From: Saccopteryx bilineata
Taxonomy: Eukaryota; Chordata; Mammalia; Chiroptera; Emballonuridae
Assembly (NCBI RefSeq): GCF_036850765.1
Contig: NC_089501.1
Location: 14,546,997-14,610,996, forward strand
Direction of reading: 5' to 3'
DNA length: 64,000 bases
In this document: piece after piece, positions 1 to 12,560 of the stretch
Position numbering within the stretch: the first letter of the stretch is position 1
Layout of the letters: each line of letters opens with the position of its first letter
Translations under genes and position numbers: made by a program
The notes under the pieces: generated by a model
Databases searched by the model: none
Seen by the model: only the letters and a program-made list of their open reading frames with translations
What the model was told of the DNA's origin: nothing

Positions 1-179
1 GAACATGCTGCCTGGGTAAATCTAAAATGCTGCTAGACTTTAGAAACTTGTCCTGGCACCGTGGGCTGCCACAAAGTGCCATTTATCATTCTCTATATGT
101 ATAGTCAGTTGACAATCAGAGTCAAGTGACAGAGATATATTGCGTCAGATTTGATGTAGAATTGTTCATGTAGTCTACA

Positions 180-430
180 AATGTTTTCTGAGTGCCTGTC
201 CTGTGCCAGGCACTGTGCTTGTGCTGAGAATACAGCAGAGAACAAGACAGACCTGCTGCTTGCCTTTTAGGGTAAGGGGGAGTGAGATGAGACAGGCTAA
301 GGTCCTAAAGGTCATTAAAATGATCATTTTAGTCTGTAAGATCAGAGGTTTTGTTTATGTTACAGATGGTGAAATGACAGTACATCAGGGTACCAAGGAC
401 ATCTGAGGTCAGAGTATGGGCAGAGTCACG
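180..430 (-). repeat. L2 LINE fragment, 3' end
   Basis: The text around 190-275 (gagtgcctgtcctgtgccag, then aatacagcagagaacaagac) is the reverse complement of the 3' end of the ancient mammalian L2 LINE. It is diverged; the right edge is a guess. Confidence 0.6.
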
Positions 431-589
431 TAAACAGTGCTGTTCCAGACTGCCAACTGGTCCGGTCTCACCATGCTGTTTTCTCGTTTTTAAATCTAAG
501 GAAAGTGAAATGGAAGTGTTTTGAGGAAATAAAATAGGTATGAAGAAAATTGAAATTCCTGATCTGCTCTTCTCTTTTCAGTTTCTGTG

Positions 590-672
590 TGCCTCACGAC
601 TGTGACTGGACAATTTTGCCCAGGGTCACAGAGCTAATTAGAGGCAAGACAGCAATTTGAATCCTCCTGGTT
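590..672 (-). repeat. MIR SINE fragment
   Basis: The piece cagggtcacagagctaatta followed by caatttgaatcctcctggttc-like sequence matches the antisense core of MIR. It is short and diverged. The stretches on either side, to about 1100, are AT-rich and show nothing else. Confidence 0.5.
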
Positions 673-1110
673 CAATCATCTTTTGATGACAGCTCCATAA
701 AATACTTTAACACCCTCTGTTCTTTCTTCATTGCTATTTTCTACTGTGCTTATGACTATTCACTCAGTAAAACTACTTTTAAAATGACAACCTCAATTCC
801 TTAGTATAAATCTTATTCTCATTATCTTTAAAGATTTTTAGGCCAAATTGGTCCAACCCTATTTTTAGATATTTTCTCTTTGGTTAATGTTCTATCTATG
901 CTTATTTAAGAATATGTTTGCCTAGTCTCAGGATTCCAACTTCCAGACAAAGGAATTTATTGTTTCAGTAAGAAGGAAATTTGCATGCTAGGGAAGTCAT
1001 CACTTGGAAATTTATTGACTGTATTTTACAGTTGATCCCTGAAGATAGAAACCACATGCATATGTAGTGCTTATATTGTTATTTGGAATTTTTTCAAAAA
1101 TAAGATACAC

Positions 1111-1432
1111 TTTTTTTTTTAAGTGAGAGGAGAGGAGATAATAAGACAGACTCCACATGCACCCCCACCGAGATCCAACCAGTAACTCCTGTCTGAGGCT
1201 AATATTTGAATCAATCAAATTTGAATCAACCAAGATATCCTCAGCGCCTGGGGCTGATGCTTGAACCAGTCGATTCATTAGCTGTGAGAGGAGGGGAAGA
1301 GAGAGAAAGGGGAGGAGAGAGGGGAAGAGAAGCTGATGGTCGCTTCTCCTGTGTGCCCTGGCTGGGGATCGAACCTGGGATGTTTCTATGCCAGGCTGAC
1401 ACTCTATCCATTGGGCCAACTGACCAGGGCCT
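1111..1432 (-). repeat. tRNA-derived SINE, family A variant with repeated interior
   Basis: Seen on the minus strand: a tRNA-like head ending in ccagggc at 1432, with a degenerate B box (gatcgaacctgggat on the plus strand), and a T-rich tail at 1111. It is bounded by the target duplication agatacactttt at 1103-1114 and 1433-1444. The interior differs from standard family A: it holds repeats of a ~40-bp unit (gatatcctcagcgcctgggg, gctgatgcttgaaccag) also found in the copy at 29424. Confidence 0.85.
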
Positions 1433-1444
1433 AGATACACTTTT

Positions 1445-2230
1445 ATAGGTAGGAATTTACTAAAAAAATCTTTTCTAACCAAATTTAATTTTGGTAGCAA
1501 AGAGAGGAAGTTTAGTGTTCAGAGTGCTAATTCTGGAATCTGACTGACATGGCAAATTTTCCAAGATCTCTTTATCTTAGACCTAATTATGAATCCAGGA
1601 TTTACTGATGTTTTGACATAAATCTTCTATTCAAGAGCCTCTTATTCGTTTGTATTTTTTCAGAGCAGCATTGCCATTTGTATTTACACTGCCTCCTCTA
1701 ATAAGCGATGACAGAGTAATGCACTATTAGGATTAATTAGTAGTAAAATACTCTTGAATACATTTCAAGAACTGACTAATACATTTCTTGTGATAAAGGG
1801 GAAATAAAAGTGGTTCTTAACATATTTTTTAACCATTTTATTTGGCCATATCAGTAAGTAGATACAAAAAGTGTCATCTTGTTAACATATTCAAAAGTTA
1901 GAAAATGTATATGATCTGTTAGACTCAGTCCACTCATGTTGTATAAAACACATCTTACTTTTCAATGCTTTTATTATTTTGGGTTTTTTTATTTTTCCTC
2001 CAAGAAACTCAAAAGCCTTTAACCAATCTCGTGGACTTCATAGCCGTTCTCTCAAGACTGATATAATAGGACTAGACGTTACTGAAGGAAAGCTCTGGCC
2101 TCACTGGTCCCAGCTTCATCTCTACCTCAGGAATGACATGCACAACACTCAAAGTAACCTTCTTTCTTTTTCAACACACAAACACACAGACAACCGTGCA
2201 GTGTTGTCTAGAGGACTACTTCTCGATGGA
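1445..2230. other. AT-rich noncoding stretch, nothing recognised
   Basis: No repeat, RNA gene or coding exon could be recognised. Open frames here are short and have no familiar protein motif. Confidence 0.5.
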
Positions 2231-2232
2231 GG

Positions 2233-2448
2233 ATGATTTTACCACACCCCCCAGGGGACATTCGGCAATACCTTACATTTATTTTTGGTTGTTACACCTT
2301 AGGGGATGGGATCGCTTTTGGCATCGAGTGGGTAGAGACCAGGAATGATGCTAAATAAACACTCTATCATATATAGAACAGCCGGCCTTCACAGCATAGA
2401 ATTCTTTGGCCCCAAATATCTCTAGTGCCATGGTCAAGAAACCTTGAT
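2233..2448 (+). mobile_element. MER20 (hAT-Charlie nonautonomous DNA transposon)
   Basis: ccccccaggggacattcggc, ttttggttgttacacctta and gcatcgagtgggtagagacc occur in MER20 order, ending near tagtgccatggtcaagaaac. This is an ancient eutherian element without coding capacity. MER20 copies are known to supply regulatory sites in other mammals, but nothing here shows that use. Confidence 0.8.
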
Positions 2449-2449
2449 A

Positions 2450-3127
2450 CAGAGGCAAATGTGCTGGGCTGAGGGACAAGAGAGGTCTGACATCTTTATT
2501 CGTTTCTGCTTCTTATAGGCCCATCAGAGATAGAAAGAAGAAAAATGACTTTGAATTTCAGAATAAACACCTTATAAATATGATAAGGTTTTTTACAAAT
2601 GATGTTGCTTTTTTCATGTTAGCAAAGAGTTAATAACATGCATGGACATTTAAAGGAGAAAAAAAGAAATCTGGAAGGAAACATCTCTTTTTTATATCTC
2701 AATAGTATGAAAAGTGATATCCTATTCCTGGTAATGTTGGTGACCAAAAGAAAAGAACAGGAGGCAAAAGAAAAGAACAAAAATGACAAAGAAATGGGTA
2801 GTTACTTGTTTATTTTAATGACACTTTTGATACTTTTCCCTTTTATTAGCAACTGTCATTACAGTGATCTTCCCCCTGAACTCGAAGCTGCCCTAGGAGA
2901 CAGCACGTGGGAACAATGAATGTCTGGGAGGAGGAAAACAAAATGAAGTAAATTGAAGAAAAGACCATCTGATTACATGGTTATGAGGGTCGTGATGAGA
3001 GCAGCGGGAGGGCTGAGAGAGCTGCGGCCGGTCCTTGCTGAGTGCCGTCTGTCCGGGCTGGGAGCCTGCGCAGAGCCACCAAGCTCCACATGTGGCCCTG
3101 GGGTTACTGACGGTCCCGCCACTTCCG
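2450..3127. other. Single-copy-looking noncoding stretch
   Basis: Nothing recognised. The open frames at 2638-2919 (plus) and 2893-3204 (minus) have no identifiable domain; the plus one is rich in AAG/GAA runs, a composition effect. Confidence 0.4.
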
Positions 3128-3245
3128 TCTCTAGTTAGACTTGCTAACTCGCTAAGTGGCTCTGGCCAATCACTTAACCTCCCTGAAGTGACACTCCGCT
3201 TCACTTTATTTGCTTTCTGTAAAATGCAGTGAGGATAGTGTACAG
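3128..3245 (+). repeat. MIR SINE fragment
   Basis: The order gctctggccaatcacttaac, ctccctgaagtg, ttctgtaaaatgcagtgagg follows the MIR core in sense orientation. Diverged, partial copy. Confidence 0.6.
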
Positions 3246-4434
3246 CGAGAGCTCTGAATTGAGATGTGCCATTTTACAGGTGTGATCACTTAACACCATT
3301 ATTCATTAATAACGTGTTTAACTGACAGAATAAAAATGAGTGCACTGTTGCAATCTTTCAACACTCCACTGACACATAAAATCTTCTATGTTATCCCCAG
3401 TAATAGCTGGGATTTCTGTAAGCAGCATCATTTGCCATAAGTAGCTGTCTCTGGCGGTTACTTGGAATGTGGAGAGATGTGATCTTTTCAGCAGTTAGTT
3501 CGTTAGCGCAGCAGTAATCACGAAAATAGGTCAGTGCCTTCTCAGAGTTGGGTTCCTATACCTCCCCTTCCTCCCCGCCCAGGGAACAGCACTTAAATAT
3601 TAATAGCGTCACTGGGAAAACACGGCAGCTATTTCCCTGTTTTCTGCAGCTCAATGAAGAGCTGTTCAGTGTGGCCCCCGGCGCTCTCCCCTCATGAATG
3701 GACGTGATTGTGAGGAAACCATCTACTAACTAAGGCAAGCCATGAAGCTGTGAACAAAGGCGGGTTTTAGCCTGATGTGATGAGCTCACTCCAGTGCCCA
3801 TGTGGGGACTTTGAAGCTTATCCAGGTGCCAGCTTTCTGGGTATATGACATTCTTAGGGGAGGTTTGGAGGCCGGGCAGCAGGCCTTTCCACATTGATCG
3901 TCAGTGTATGATTACATGGTCGGATGAGGTGAGGTGTCGTAATTTCTATCGAGACAAAATCTACCCCAAGGGAGACATATAATTTACTTGGGTAAAAGGA
4001 AATTATAATATTTTCAATTTAGCCAGTTCAATAAAGGCATTTTAAAAGTAAATTTGGGTAATTATTTCCCTGGGTAAAATATGTGTGCAAATAAGAAAGC
4101 ACATTTCTCCTTTTCAGTCTCTACCACACACCCTCTGTGAAGCTATGCTGAAGCTTAGGAGAGATACAACCAGGAAACCAGGTTCAGCATAAAAATTGAA
4201 ATAGGAAAATCTAACAGAATCGGTTTTTGATTCATGTGATATGAACCACTTTGAATATGTTTTTTTTTTTTTTGGATTGAATTGACTGATTCTATTGTTT
4301 TATTATCTGTAGTCATAGCTTATTATATAGTGGTTCTATGCAAACTGTTTGTAGATCAAAGTGAAATTAAATGGCCTTAGTTTTATTCCTACTTATATAG
4401 ATATTTTCTAGTCACACTATATAATATTATATGC
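3246..4434. other. Single-copy-looking block, candidate conserved noncoding DNA
   Basis: No transposon signature between about 3250 and 4430. Roughly 3400-3900 is more base-balanced than its surroundings and contains TAAT-rich stretches such as ttaaatattaatagcgtcac near 3593-3613. That is compatible with a regulatory element but proves nothing. A T run lies at about 4260-4274. Confidence 0.3.
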
Positions 4435-4439
4435 ACAAA

Positions 4440-4530
4440 TACTTAATTAGGCACCCACAATGTACCTAACACTGTGTTGAGTGTTATATAAATTCAGAGC
4501 AATAATAATTTACAGTCTAGACTTATAAAG
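4440..4530 (-). repeat. L2 LINE fragment
   Basis: aggcacccacaatgtaccta and acactgtgttgagtgttata resemble the antisense L2 3' end (the tgtgccaggcactgt region). Strongly diverged. Confidence 0.5.
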
Positions 4531-5734
4531 CTAAATACTACAGATCAATCATAAGACTGCTGTTGCTACATAGTGAGAAAATAGCCTTTGAGTCATTGAG
4601 TTTGATTCAATGATTTTTAGCTAAGTCATCTTAGATAAATTAGTTGAAATGAATATACTAGTACTTAAACTTGTAAGCACATAGTTAGGATAAAACAAAA
4701 CATTGTATACAACACACTAGCACAATGTGGACCCTCACTCAGTACCCTCAGTAATAGTACATGTTACCTACTGTTAGATATCAAAACTGCAGAGGGCTCT
4801 CATTTTAGGAAAGGGTTTTGTCTTTGTGGATTGGAGTAATTTGGGAGGAATTCATAGGGGTGCAGCTTAAGTTAGGCTTTTAATGGTCTTTGAGAAATGG
4901 GGAGCCCCAAATATACAAGAAATCTACAAAGGATGATAGAATGTATTAGCCACTGTAACATTTTTGAAAATAAGAATTGGTAAATGCAGAAACTTCATAC
5001 AGGTAATAACTGTGATAGCCAGATTTTGAATCCCAATCTCACACTTGTCACTTTTCATGTAATTTCTTTAAACCCAGTTGTAATTAAATATATTTTTGGG
5101 TGAGTGTGGGTCCGACAGGAAGCAAGATTGGATTTCCCTAGGGACTGAAGCTATGGGGCAGAAGCCAGAGGTAACCCGAAAGAAGGACAGAGCTTCTCTC
5201 CTCCTCTCCGAGGGAGTCAGAGACACTGAGTCTGAGGGAAGCAGAAGTGGAGAAGTAGGTGGATACCTGTCATGGAGCAGGTGTTCAGAGTTACAGACAA
5301 TAAACACGGATCACTTTTAACTCCCCCTGCTTCTGAAACCCACACCAGCTGAGCTTGTGTTCTTGATGTTCTCTATGAACATAGTTTCCTAAAATCTTTT
5401 CTTTATATCTGACCTCCATTTCCAAGGACCAGTCGAAATGCAAAATCCCTTTTTCCCCCCAGGAAATAATCACACCACAGCTCTAAAGTTTCTAAGACAC
5501 CTATCCCACTACCTCCACCCCCACATTTGTCTATTAGACTAATAATTCTTTAAGGGCAAAAACAGTCCTAGTATGGTATATCCTGTATGCTGCCCCATTT
5601 CTCACATCTGTCCGATGGTCTCAGAGAGCCCTGAACAACTAAGAAGCCTAGTTATTTGCTCAGTACATGTCTATGTACTCTCTTGAGAGATGGTTTAAAA
5701 AATTAACCTAATTCCCCGAGGATGCTTTAAAAAA
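4531..5734. other. Noncoding stretch, little recognised
   Basis: Mostly AT-rich. The piece near 5530-5570 (agactaataattctttaagg) resembles a sense L2 3' fragment. The open frames at 5068-5320 overlap each other on opposite strands and match no known protein. Confidence 0.35.
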
Positions 5735-6098
5735 TTTTTTTTTTTATTTTTAAAATTTTTTAAGCAAGAAGAGGGGAGACAGACAGACTCCTGCATATGT
5801 CTGGACCAGGATTCACCTGGCAAGCCCACTAGGGGGCGATGCTTTGCCTAATGGAGCCATTTTTCTTTTTGCTCCTGAGGCAGAGGCCACAGAGCCATCC
5901 TCAGTGCCTGAGGCCAACTTGCTGGAACCAATTCAGCCCTGGCTGTGGGAGGGGAAGAGAGAGAGAGAAAGAGAAGTGATAGGGGGAGGGGTGAAAAGGC
6001 AGATGGTCAGTTCTCCAGTGTGCCCTGACCAGGAATTGAACCTGGGACAACCACACACTGGGCCAACACTCTACCACTGAGCCAAGTGACCAGGGCCT
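5735..6098 (-). repeat. tRNA-derived SINE, family A (older copy)
   Basis: Head on the minus strand ends in ccagggcc at 6098. The body has the usual blocks in reverse: gacagactcctgcatatgtc, cccactagggggcgatgc, ggctgtgggaggggaagaga. It diverges from the youngest copies and lacks much of the middle. A CTCF-like core lies at 5826-5838. Confidence 0.88.
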
Positions 6099-8029
6099 TT
6101 TTTTTTTTTTTTAAATCAAACTCTACCACATATGATGCTTTTTGAGTTCTAACTGACTTCCAAAATATGCACCCATTCTCCAGTTTCCTATTCAGTGAGT
6201 TCTGTTGCTGAAGAATTTAGCTTTTTTCTTGTTGTTTCCTATACCTGGGTCTTGGAATCAATTTGCTGTGTTTTGTGGGAGCTGTCCTGTAACTTCAGCA
6301 CTAATGTTTTCTCCCACACAATGTTTCTAAGTCAGCCTAAGGGGATCAGGAGTGTGCTCCCTGGATCCTGACCCGGTACTTCTATAGCTACAACCATCAC
6401 CCCTTGTGCTGCTTTTGTGTTGTTTCAGTCCTTGGGGTAAATGGAATGCCTAATATTTACTGTTCCACACTGAGTATGGAAAAAAAAATCATTCATTATG
6501 TAATATTGTTTCCCACGGGAATACTAATTTAAAGAGAGGCTAAGAAGTCTGCATTCTTTGAACCCTTTAAACATTTAAAAAACATTATTTTGTCCAACCT
6601 AGTTTATCAGCAAAGGTGGGAGAGAGAGTAGCATAATGTATTTCCTGTTCCTTTTAAATGGAATAGAATTGATTTCTTAAATCAACATTTTAGGGTTAAA
6701 TTGCAAATATTCTTTGTTCAAGAAATTCTATTTTTGTAGAATGACTTTGGTTCCAAGGCATTATGTGGAGTCAGTGCCTGTGCCGCTCTGGTAGTTCATA
6801 TTTGCTTAATGCTTGCATTCATCAGCATTGGATTCTTTGCTGGTATCCTGGGTTCTTCTCATCCAAGAGATTTTTTTTTTTAGACTCCAGTAGTAATTTC
6901 AAAGTTAAAAGGCGCCTTCTAATGAATATTTTCAAAAGAAAAAGGCTTCAATTCAAATCATCGTTCTCCTTCTCCATAATCTCCCCTCTAAATTTCCATA
7001 ACCTTCATTATCAACAACAAAAAAATCTCTCCAGCTCCCAGACTACTCTTGTGGTGAAATTGCAAGGTTGGTTAATCTCAAAATACTGAGATTGCTGCTA
7101 ATTTGGTCTCCTCACCCTTATGCTCATAAATCTAGAAGCATACAGGCAGGCTTGCTTACAGAATAAGAATCCCACCATGTTTCCCTCCTTGGAGTACTTC
7201 TGGAAAAGTTACAGTAGCTTCAAGAGCCAAGAGAAAGAAAATAGACTCATGTCTTGCTTAGTTTGGTTTACTAACGTAAACTGTTGATGTACTCAGTGTG
7301 GTCTCATGTGTAATAGACTATATCCAAGACCACAATAGCACAAATCCATAGAACCTTCCCTGAGCCTGGAGCAGAACTGCTAGGATGTGATCTAAGGTGT
7401 GATCAGAAGGACAAGCAAGACTGTACAGTAGTATTAGACTGAATGCCCCCCCCCCCTTTTTTTGGTCACATTTGCAGAGTCATAGGTAAGTTGGGGTAGA
7501 AATTCTCATTAGGGACCTCTCAGCAATGCTCCTCTGGAATTCCCAGCAGGATCATCTGTTCCTGGGCCACCATTCTCCAGTTTCTGGTGACTGTGATATT
7601 CAGAGGGTAGCGAAAGCTCAACTTGAAGCCGAGAGTGTTCTTCTAAATAATAGCAACTTGGCAACTGCATGAGCTTGTACTAATTATGTTTCTGTCATTC
7701 ATCTGTGGTAGATCTTTTCTGGCTCTTGTATAAAATAGCTCCAGGGGATTATTTCTGCACACTTACGTAAGCTCTGCTCATTAAATAAAGTGCTCGAAGT
7801 TAAGTTCCCTTTTAATTTTGTTTTCTGAGATTATCATAATAAGAGAGAGACTGGACTGCAGTGAGCCCTCTTTGTAAAACAGTTAATGGCAACTTGATAT
7901 AAGATCAATTTTTAAAAATGCATAAATAAATCAATGGGCCTTATCATTACTTTACACTTTGCTTTTAACATCCTCCAGCATTAGCCCCAAGTGCCACAGT
8001 AGTAATTTACATGGTGCCTCTTGAGTAGT
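6099..8029. other. Noncoding stretch, nothing recognised
   Basis: About 1.9 kb with no identifiable repeat or exon. A C-run followed by a T-run lies at 7447-7462. The open frame at 6763-7089 has no recognised motif. Confidence 0.45.
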
Positions 8030-8235
8030 CATGGTCAGAATCTGGATTCTTTAAATGGAAGGAGTATTAGGTTCCTAATCAAAGGACAGATGTTACCACC
8101 ATTACTTAGTAGCTGCATAAGTCTCTCAATTTCTCTCAGCATCTCTTTATCATTTGAAAGCAGCAAAGGAATTTCTACCTTATTGTGAGGTGAAATGATT
8201 CCTTTGTATACGTGTCCAAAACACTTTGTAGACTG
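8030..8235 (+). repeat. MIR SINE
   Basis: The sense MIR order is clear: gaatctggattct, attacttagtagctgcataa, ctctcaatttctctcagcat, ctttatcatttgaaagcagc, gtgaggtgaaatgattcctt. Near-complete but diverged. Confidence 0.75.
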
Positions 8236-8424
8236 ACAAGTTATACACATTATTGTTGTTGTTATTTTATTAATACCAAACTACTTCATACAGGGATATT
8301 TTAAACATGGCTTTCATGTAACCTAAGCGTCTTATGCTTTGGGATCTAGTTGGAAAACTTTTACAGAAACCTGTGAATATTTTTCTCTTTCTTGTTGTTG
8401 TTATTATACCTGTCTTTTCCCCTA

Positions 8425-8605
8425 AATTTATTGAGATATAATTGACCCGTAACATTGTATAAGTTTAAAATGTATAACATATGCTTTGACACATTTATAA
8501 ATTACAAAATGATGATCACCATAGTGTAAACTACCATCTCTATCCCATCATATACTTACCATTCTTTTTTTCTGATGAGACCATGAATATTTCTCTTAAA
8601 AAGAA
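8425..8605 (-). mobile_element. LINE-1 3' end fragment
   Basis: tttattgagatataattgac followed by gtaacattgtataagtttaa and aaatgatgatcaccatagtg is the antisense 3' UTR of an old mammalian L1. Only the 3' tip is present. Confidence 0.75.
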
Positions 8606-8682
8606 TAATGATAAGTGATATTATATAGGAACATCTTAATCTGAAAAATTTTATTCTCTACAATTGACCCATGCGGCTAGCT

Positions 8683-9481
8683 CAGGTATGGCCAACATAC
8701 GGCCCGAGGGCCAGATCTGACCTGTGTAATGAATTTAGGTGGCCCGTGATTGAATTTTTAATATTCTCTACTACTTTAAAATCTCAGCTACTCAGAAGCG
8801 GAAGTGTCTTTGATTATTGGAAATCAAGATATTTAAGAAGATAGTGATACGTGGAAAAGAATTCTGCGTGTGCCTAATCTAGGGTTAACTTCTAATAATT
8901 GGTCGAATGGATTCGTGATACTTCTTTATTTTTTAAAAAAATTCTATTATAATGATTTACCACTTTTGTACTTGTCTGTACTCGATATGAACTGTTTGAC
9001 GTTTAGCGGCAATGTGAAACCCACATTCTTTTAGGTGGAGTTTGCCAGTGCGCGCCCAAGGTCAAACAATTTGTTATTTTTGTGGTCAAGTGTGCTGAAT
9101 CAAGTGGCAGTGTTAGCATAGACAATAGCTGCAGTTGATAATTGAAAACATGTCCAAGCTGTTTGTAAAACGAAATAATTATTTGCGATATAACCCCTTC
9201 AAGCTCATTCTATTAATTAAATATTGTTTCGATTGATTGCTATATGGATATTTATACAGTATGTAATTATATTTTTATTAAAATATATTTTTATTAAAAT
9301 AATATTGTATATTAATTTTTTCACTCACATTTATTCATAAACAAATTACATAATAAAATTTTGTTTACTTAAATGAATCATTTTTGTATTTAACATTTTT
9401 TAATTTTAATATTTCATCCAGCCCATGAAAAAAGTTTTCCTTCTAATCTGGCCTGGGGGCAAAAACTGTTGACCACGCCTG
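8683..9481. mobile_element. hAT-type nonautonomous DNA transposon, 799 bp
   Basis: The ends are imperfect inverted repeats, caggtatggccaacata on the left and the complement of caggcgtggtcaacagt on the right. They are flanked by a perfect 8-bp duplication, ggctagct, at 8675-8682 and 9482-9489. An 8-bp duplication with CAGG-type termini is diagnostic of the hAT superfamily. The interior is AT-rich, shows no transposase frame and must have been moved in trans. The family is not one I can name. Confidence 0.9.
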
Positions 9482-9828
9482 GGCTAGCTGGTAATATCTG
9501 GCTAATGGGACCCATTGCAGCTGCATGGTGTCCATATTTGTACCGTTAGGCCACGCTACATACATCTTAGATTGATCTTTACTGACTTTTTCTCAGCTTG
9601 GACAGTTTTGAGGACATTCCAATTCACATTCCATGAGCAAAAATTCCAATTTGCTTTGTGACAATAGCATTTTCTGAGGACTATCACAGAAAACTTAAAA
9701 TCATTTAAAAACAATTTTAGCTCTTAAGTTAAATGTATCAGGCCAAACAAGACAAATTGCTACCTTCACATTATCTTATCTCTTACCTGAAAGAGTGCTT
9801 TCAAACTTCTGCATGTAAGAAGTGTCTT

Positions 9829-10172
9829 TTTTTTTGTTGTTTTTTTTTTCTGAAGCAAGAAGCAGGTGGGAAGCAGACAGACAAGACTCCCGCATGCACC
9901 CAACCGGGATCTACTCGGCATGCCCACCAGGGGGCAATTGTTGGCTCCTCTAGGGTGTTGCTCTTCTGCTATGGGAGCCATTCTAGTGCCTGAGGTGGAG
10001 GCCAAGGAGCCAACCTTAGCACCCCGGCCAACTTTGCTCCAATGGAGCCTTGGCTGTGGGAGGGGAGGAGAGAGATAGAAAGAAAGAAGAGGGGGAAGGG
10101 TAGAGAAGCAGATCAAGAATCAAACCCCGAACTTCCACATGCCCAACTGCTGCTGAGCCAATCAGTCAGGGC
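9829..10172 (-). repeat. tRNA-derived SINE, family A (older copy)
   Basis: T-rich tail, then ctgaagcaagaagcaggtgg, cgcatgcacccaaccgggat, cccaccagggggcaattg, aatggagccttggctgtggg; head ends gtcagggc. An imperfect duplication ctgcatgt lies at 9809-9816 and 10173-10180. The B box is damaged (aatcaaacccc). Confidence 0.88.
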
Positions 10173-10666
10173 CTGCATGTGTAAATTTAAAACATGGTTT
10201 CTGTAGTGTGAAACTAACCAACTATTAGTACTTCACTGGATTTGAACTAATATAATTTTGATATTAGAATAAGTATATTAAAATATATGGTATAATTTGT
10301 ATTTAACATTGTCAATACATCATTTTATCCATATATATAATACATATATATTTATATGATAAGTAAATGAATCTTCAGCTGATACTCTCAAAGACAAATG
10401 ATGAATGACAGGTTTGTGATGTGACCATTTGAAAGATCTTCTGTATAAGTGTGAATACAGACTAATAAGATAGCAATATAGAAATTAATAGTTGAAGCAA
10501 GTTAAAAGATTTCTTTTTAGTCTGAATAGTTGTACTTAATTAGTATTGTTTGAAGGTAATTAGCACCGACTATGGGATGAAACATTCTTATAGATATATT
10601 ATGGGTTGGAGAAGATGGCGAAGAGAGAAACTTACAAAAATTAATATATATATATATTTAGTTCTT

Positions 10667-11013
10667 TTTTTTTTTTTTTTTTTTTTTTACAGAGACAGAG
10701 TCAGAGAGAGGGATAGATAGGGACAGACAGACAGGAACGGAGAGAGAGAGATGAGAAGCATCAATCATTAGTTTTTCATTGCGCGTTGCAACACCTTAGT
10801 TGTTCATTGATTGCTTTCTCATATGTGCCTTAACCATGGGCCTTCAGCAGACCGAGTGACCCCTTGCTCAAGCCAGCGACCTTGGGTCCAAGCTGGTGAG
10901 CTTTGCTCAAGCCAGATGAGCCTGCGCTCAAGCTGGCGACCTCAGGGTCTCGAACCTGGGTCCTCCGCATCCCAGTCCGATGCTCTATCCACTGCGCCAC
11001 TGCCTGGTCAGGC
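10667..11013 (-). repeat. tRNA-derived SINE, family B
   Basis: Perfect 21-bp target duplication at 10646-10666 and 11014-11034 (it starts atatatatatattta). On the minus strand the head is cctgaccaggcagtggcgca with an A box and the B box ggttcgaga. The body is four or so ~22-25-bp tandem units (gctcaagccagcgacc, gctcaagctggcgacc), then a CT-rich stretch and A tail. A long poly(T) begins at 10667. Confidence 0.93.
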
Positions 11014-11034
11014 ATATATATATATTTAGTTCTT

Positions 11035-11669
11035 AGGTACAAATTACCCTAATGTACATTTTTCTAATAACTCCATAGTTATTGTTTTATAGTATATAAT
11101 GTACAGAACAATATATTATCTTAAGTGACTCTGACCTCATCTATTTTAACTCCCTTATGTCAAATTGAACTTTGGGAAAAAATGCAGTTCTATTTTTATT
11201 TAACAGTTGGGTGGTGGTGATATTGTTTGATTCAATTGATATTTGTCTGCGGCGAAGAGTCGTTTTAGCAGAACACTCATCCTATTTGTGTTGTACCTAT
11301 TATGATGGATCTAATTTATTATAATTTCGTTTTTTTTTTTCAGTGAGGAGTGTTTTTAAAAGTGTTAGACAAATATCACAGCATTTGAAATACCATTAGA
11401 GGTTGGCCTCTGACACATTTGAAGATTTAGTGAAAGCAGGCATAATATGTCTTCTTCTTTTCCACTAGCCATAATAATAAGTCTTTTTCAGTGTCTGCAT
11501 TTCTGCTCCTTTTCTCACGTTCATCATTATTAGGACATATTATCCTGTACTAATTATGTTGAATTAAAACTAAACAACAATCACCTCTTATAGACTGCAC
11601 AGGCTCTGTGGTATATGCTTATTACTAGTATGTAAGTTAAAATTTTATGACTGTTAATTAGGTGCCAAG
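11035..11669. other. AT-rich noncoding stretch, nothing recognised
   Basis: Apart from a T run near 11330-11340 there is no recognisable structure. Confidence 0.45.
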
Positions 11670-12560
11670 TATCATTGGAGCACCTGAGCAGCTTATGATG
11701 TGGTGCTTAACTCCAAAAAGTGTGATAGATGCTTAGAGAGTAAAGGAAAATGATCATGATAAAGACAACATGGCCAGGACGGAGTGGTCAAGCCCCAGAA
11801 GTAAGGGCTTGATCTGGATTAGAGCCTTGAAAAAAGGATTGAATCTTCAAAATGTTCCAGCTGGAAGGTTCAGTACCCTTTGAATATAGATACCAATACT
11901 GAATTCATTCATTTTCTGGCTTCAGTCAACCTCTTTGCTCAGAGCAAGGATAGCATCATGTCTATGATTTAAAGTCCACAGAATTGAAAGAGGTAGGGCT
12001 TAAGCTCGGTCTAGAAGGATGGGTAGTAGAGAGCAAAGCATAGATGAATGAGGGTCCATGACTTAGTAAGGGCCGGGGTACGATTGAGCACTTTCTATGT
12101 AGCCAAGGAAATCGAACTGGTATTGTGAAGAGGGTTTACACAAAGGAATACTGGGATATAAGTTTGAATAAACTTGGGGGTATTTTTGGGGAGCTTTTGA
12201 AGGTGAAATAGAATGTATAGATTTGATGAAATGGGAAATTATTATAGGCTTTTGTGTACAGGAGAAATAAAAGGAAGCTCAAGAAAATTAGTCTAAATGC
12301 TATACCTAAAATGTTTGGGGGAGTACAAGACTAGATAGAGCCTTGAGTATCTCCAAGAAAGTGTTGTTGTAACTCAGAGGCCTCAATATGAGGGAGGGAA
12401 TGGCACTGGGGATTAAGAAAAAAGGACAAATCAGAGACATTTTGCTTTTTGTTTTGTTTTGTTTTGTTTTTATATCAGAGACATTCTGAAACAAGCAGTG
12501 ATGGTATTTTAAATTGAATATGGAAGATATAGTAAAGGAAAGGGTAAAAAATAACTCAGA
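11670..12560 (-). repeat. Probable L2 LINE remnants
   Basis: Purine-rich plus-strand text such as agtgtgatagatgcttagag, acatggccaggacggagtgg and agtaagggctt resembles the antisense 3' half of L2 (gtgataagtgctatg ... ggtggtcagggaagg). Divergence is high and the boundaries are guesses. A run of gttttgttttgttttg lies at about 12450-12470. Confidence 0.35.
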
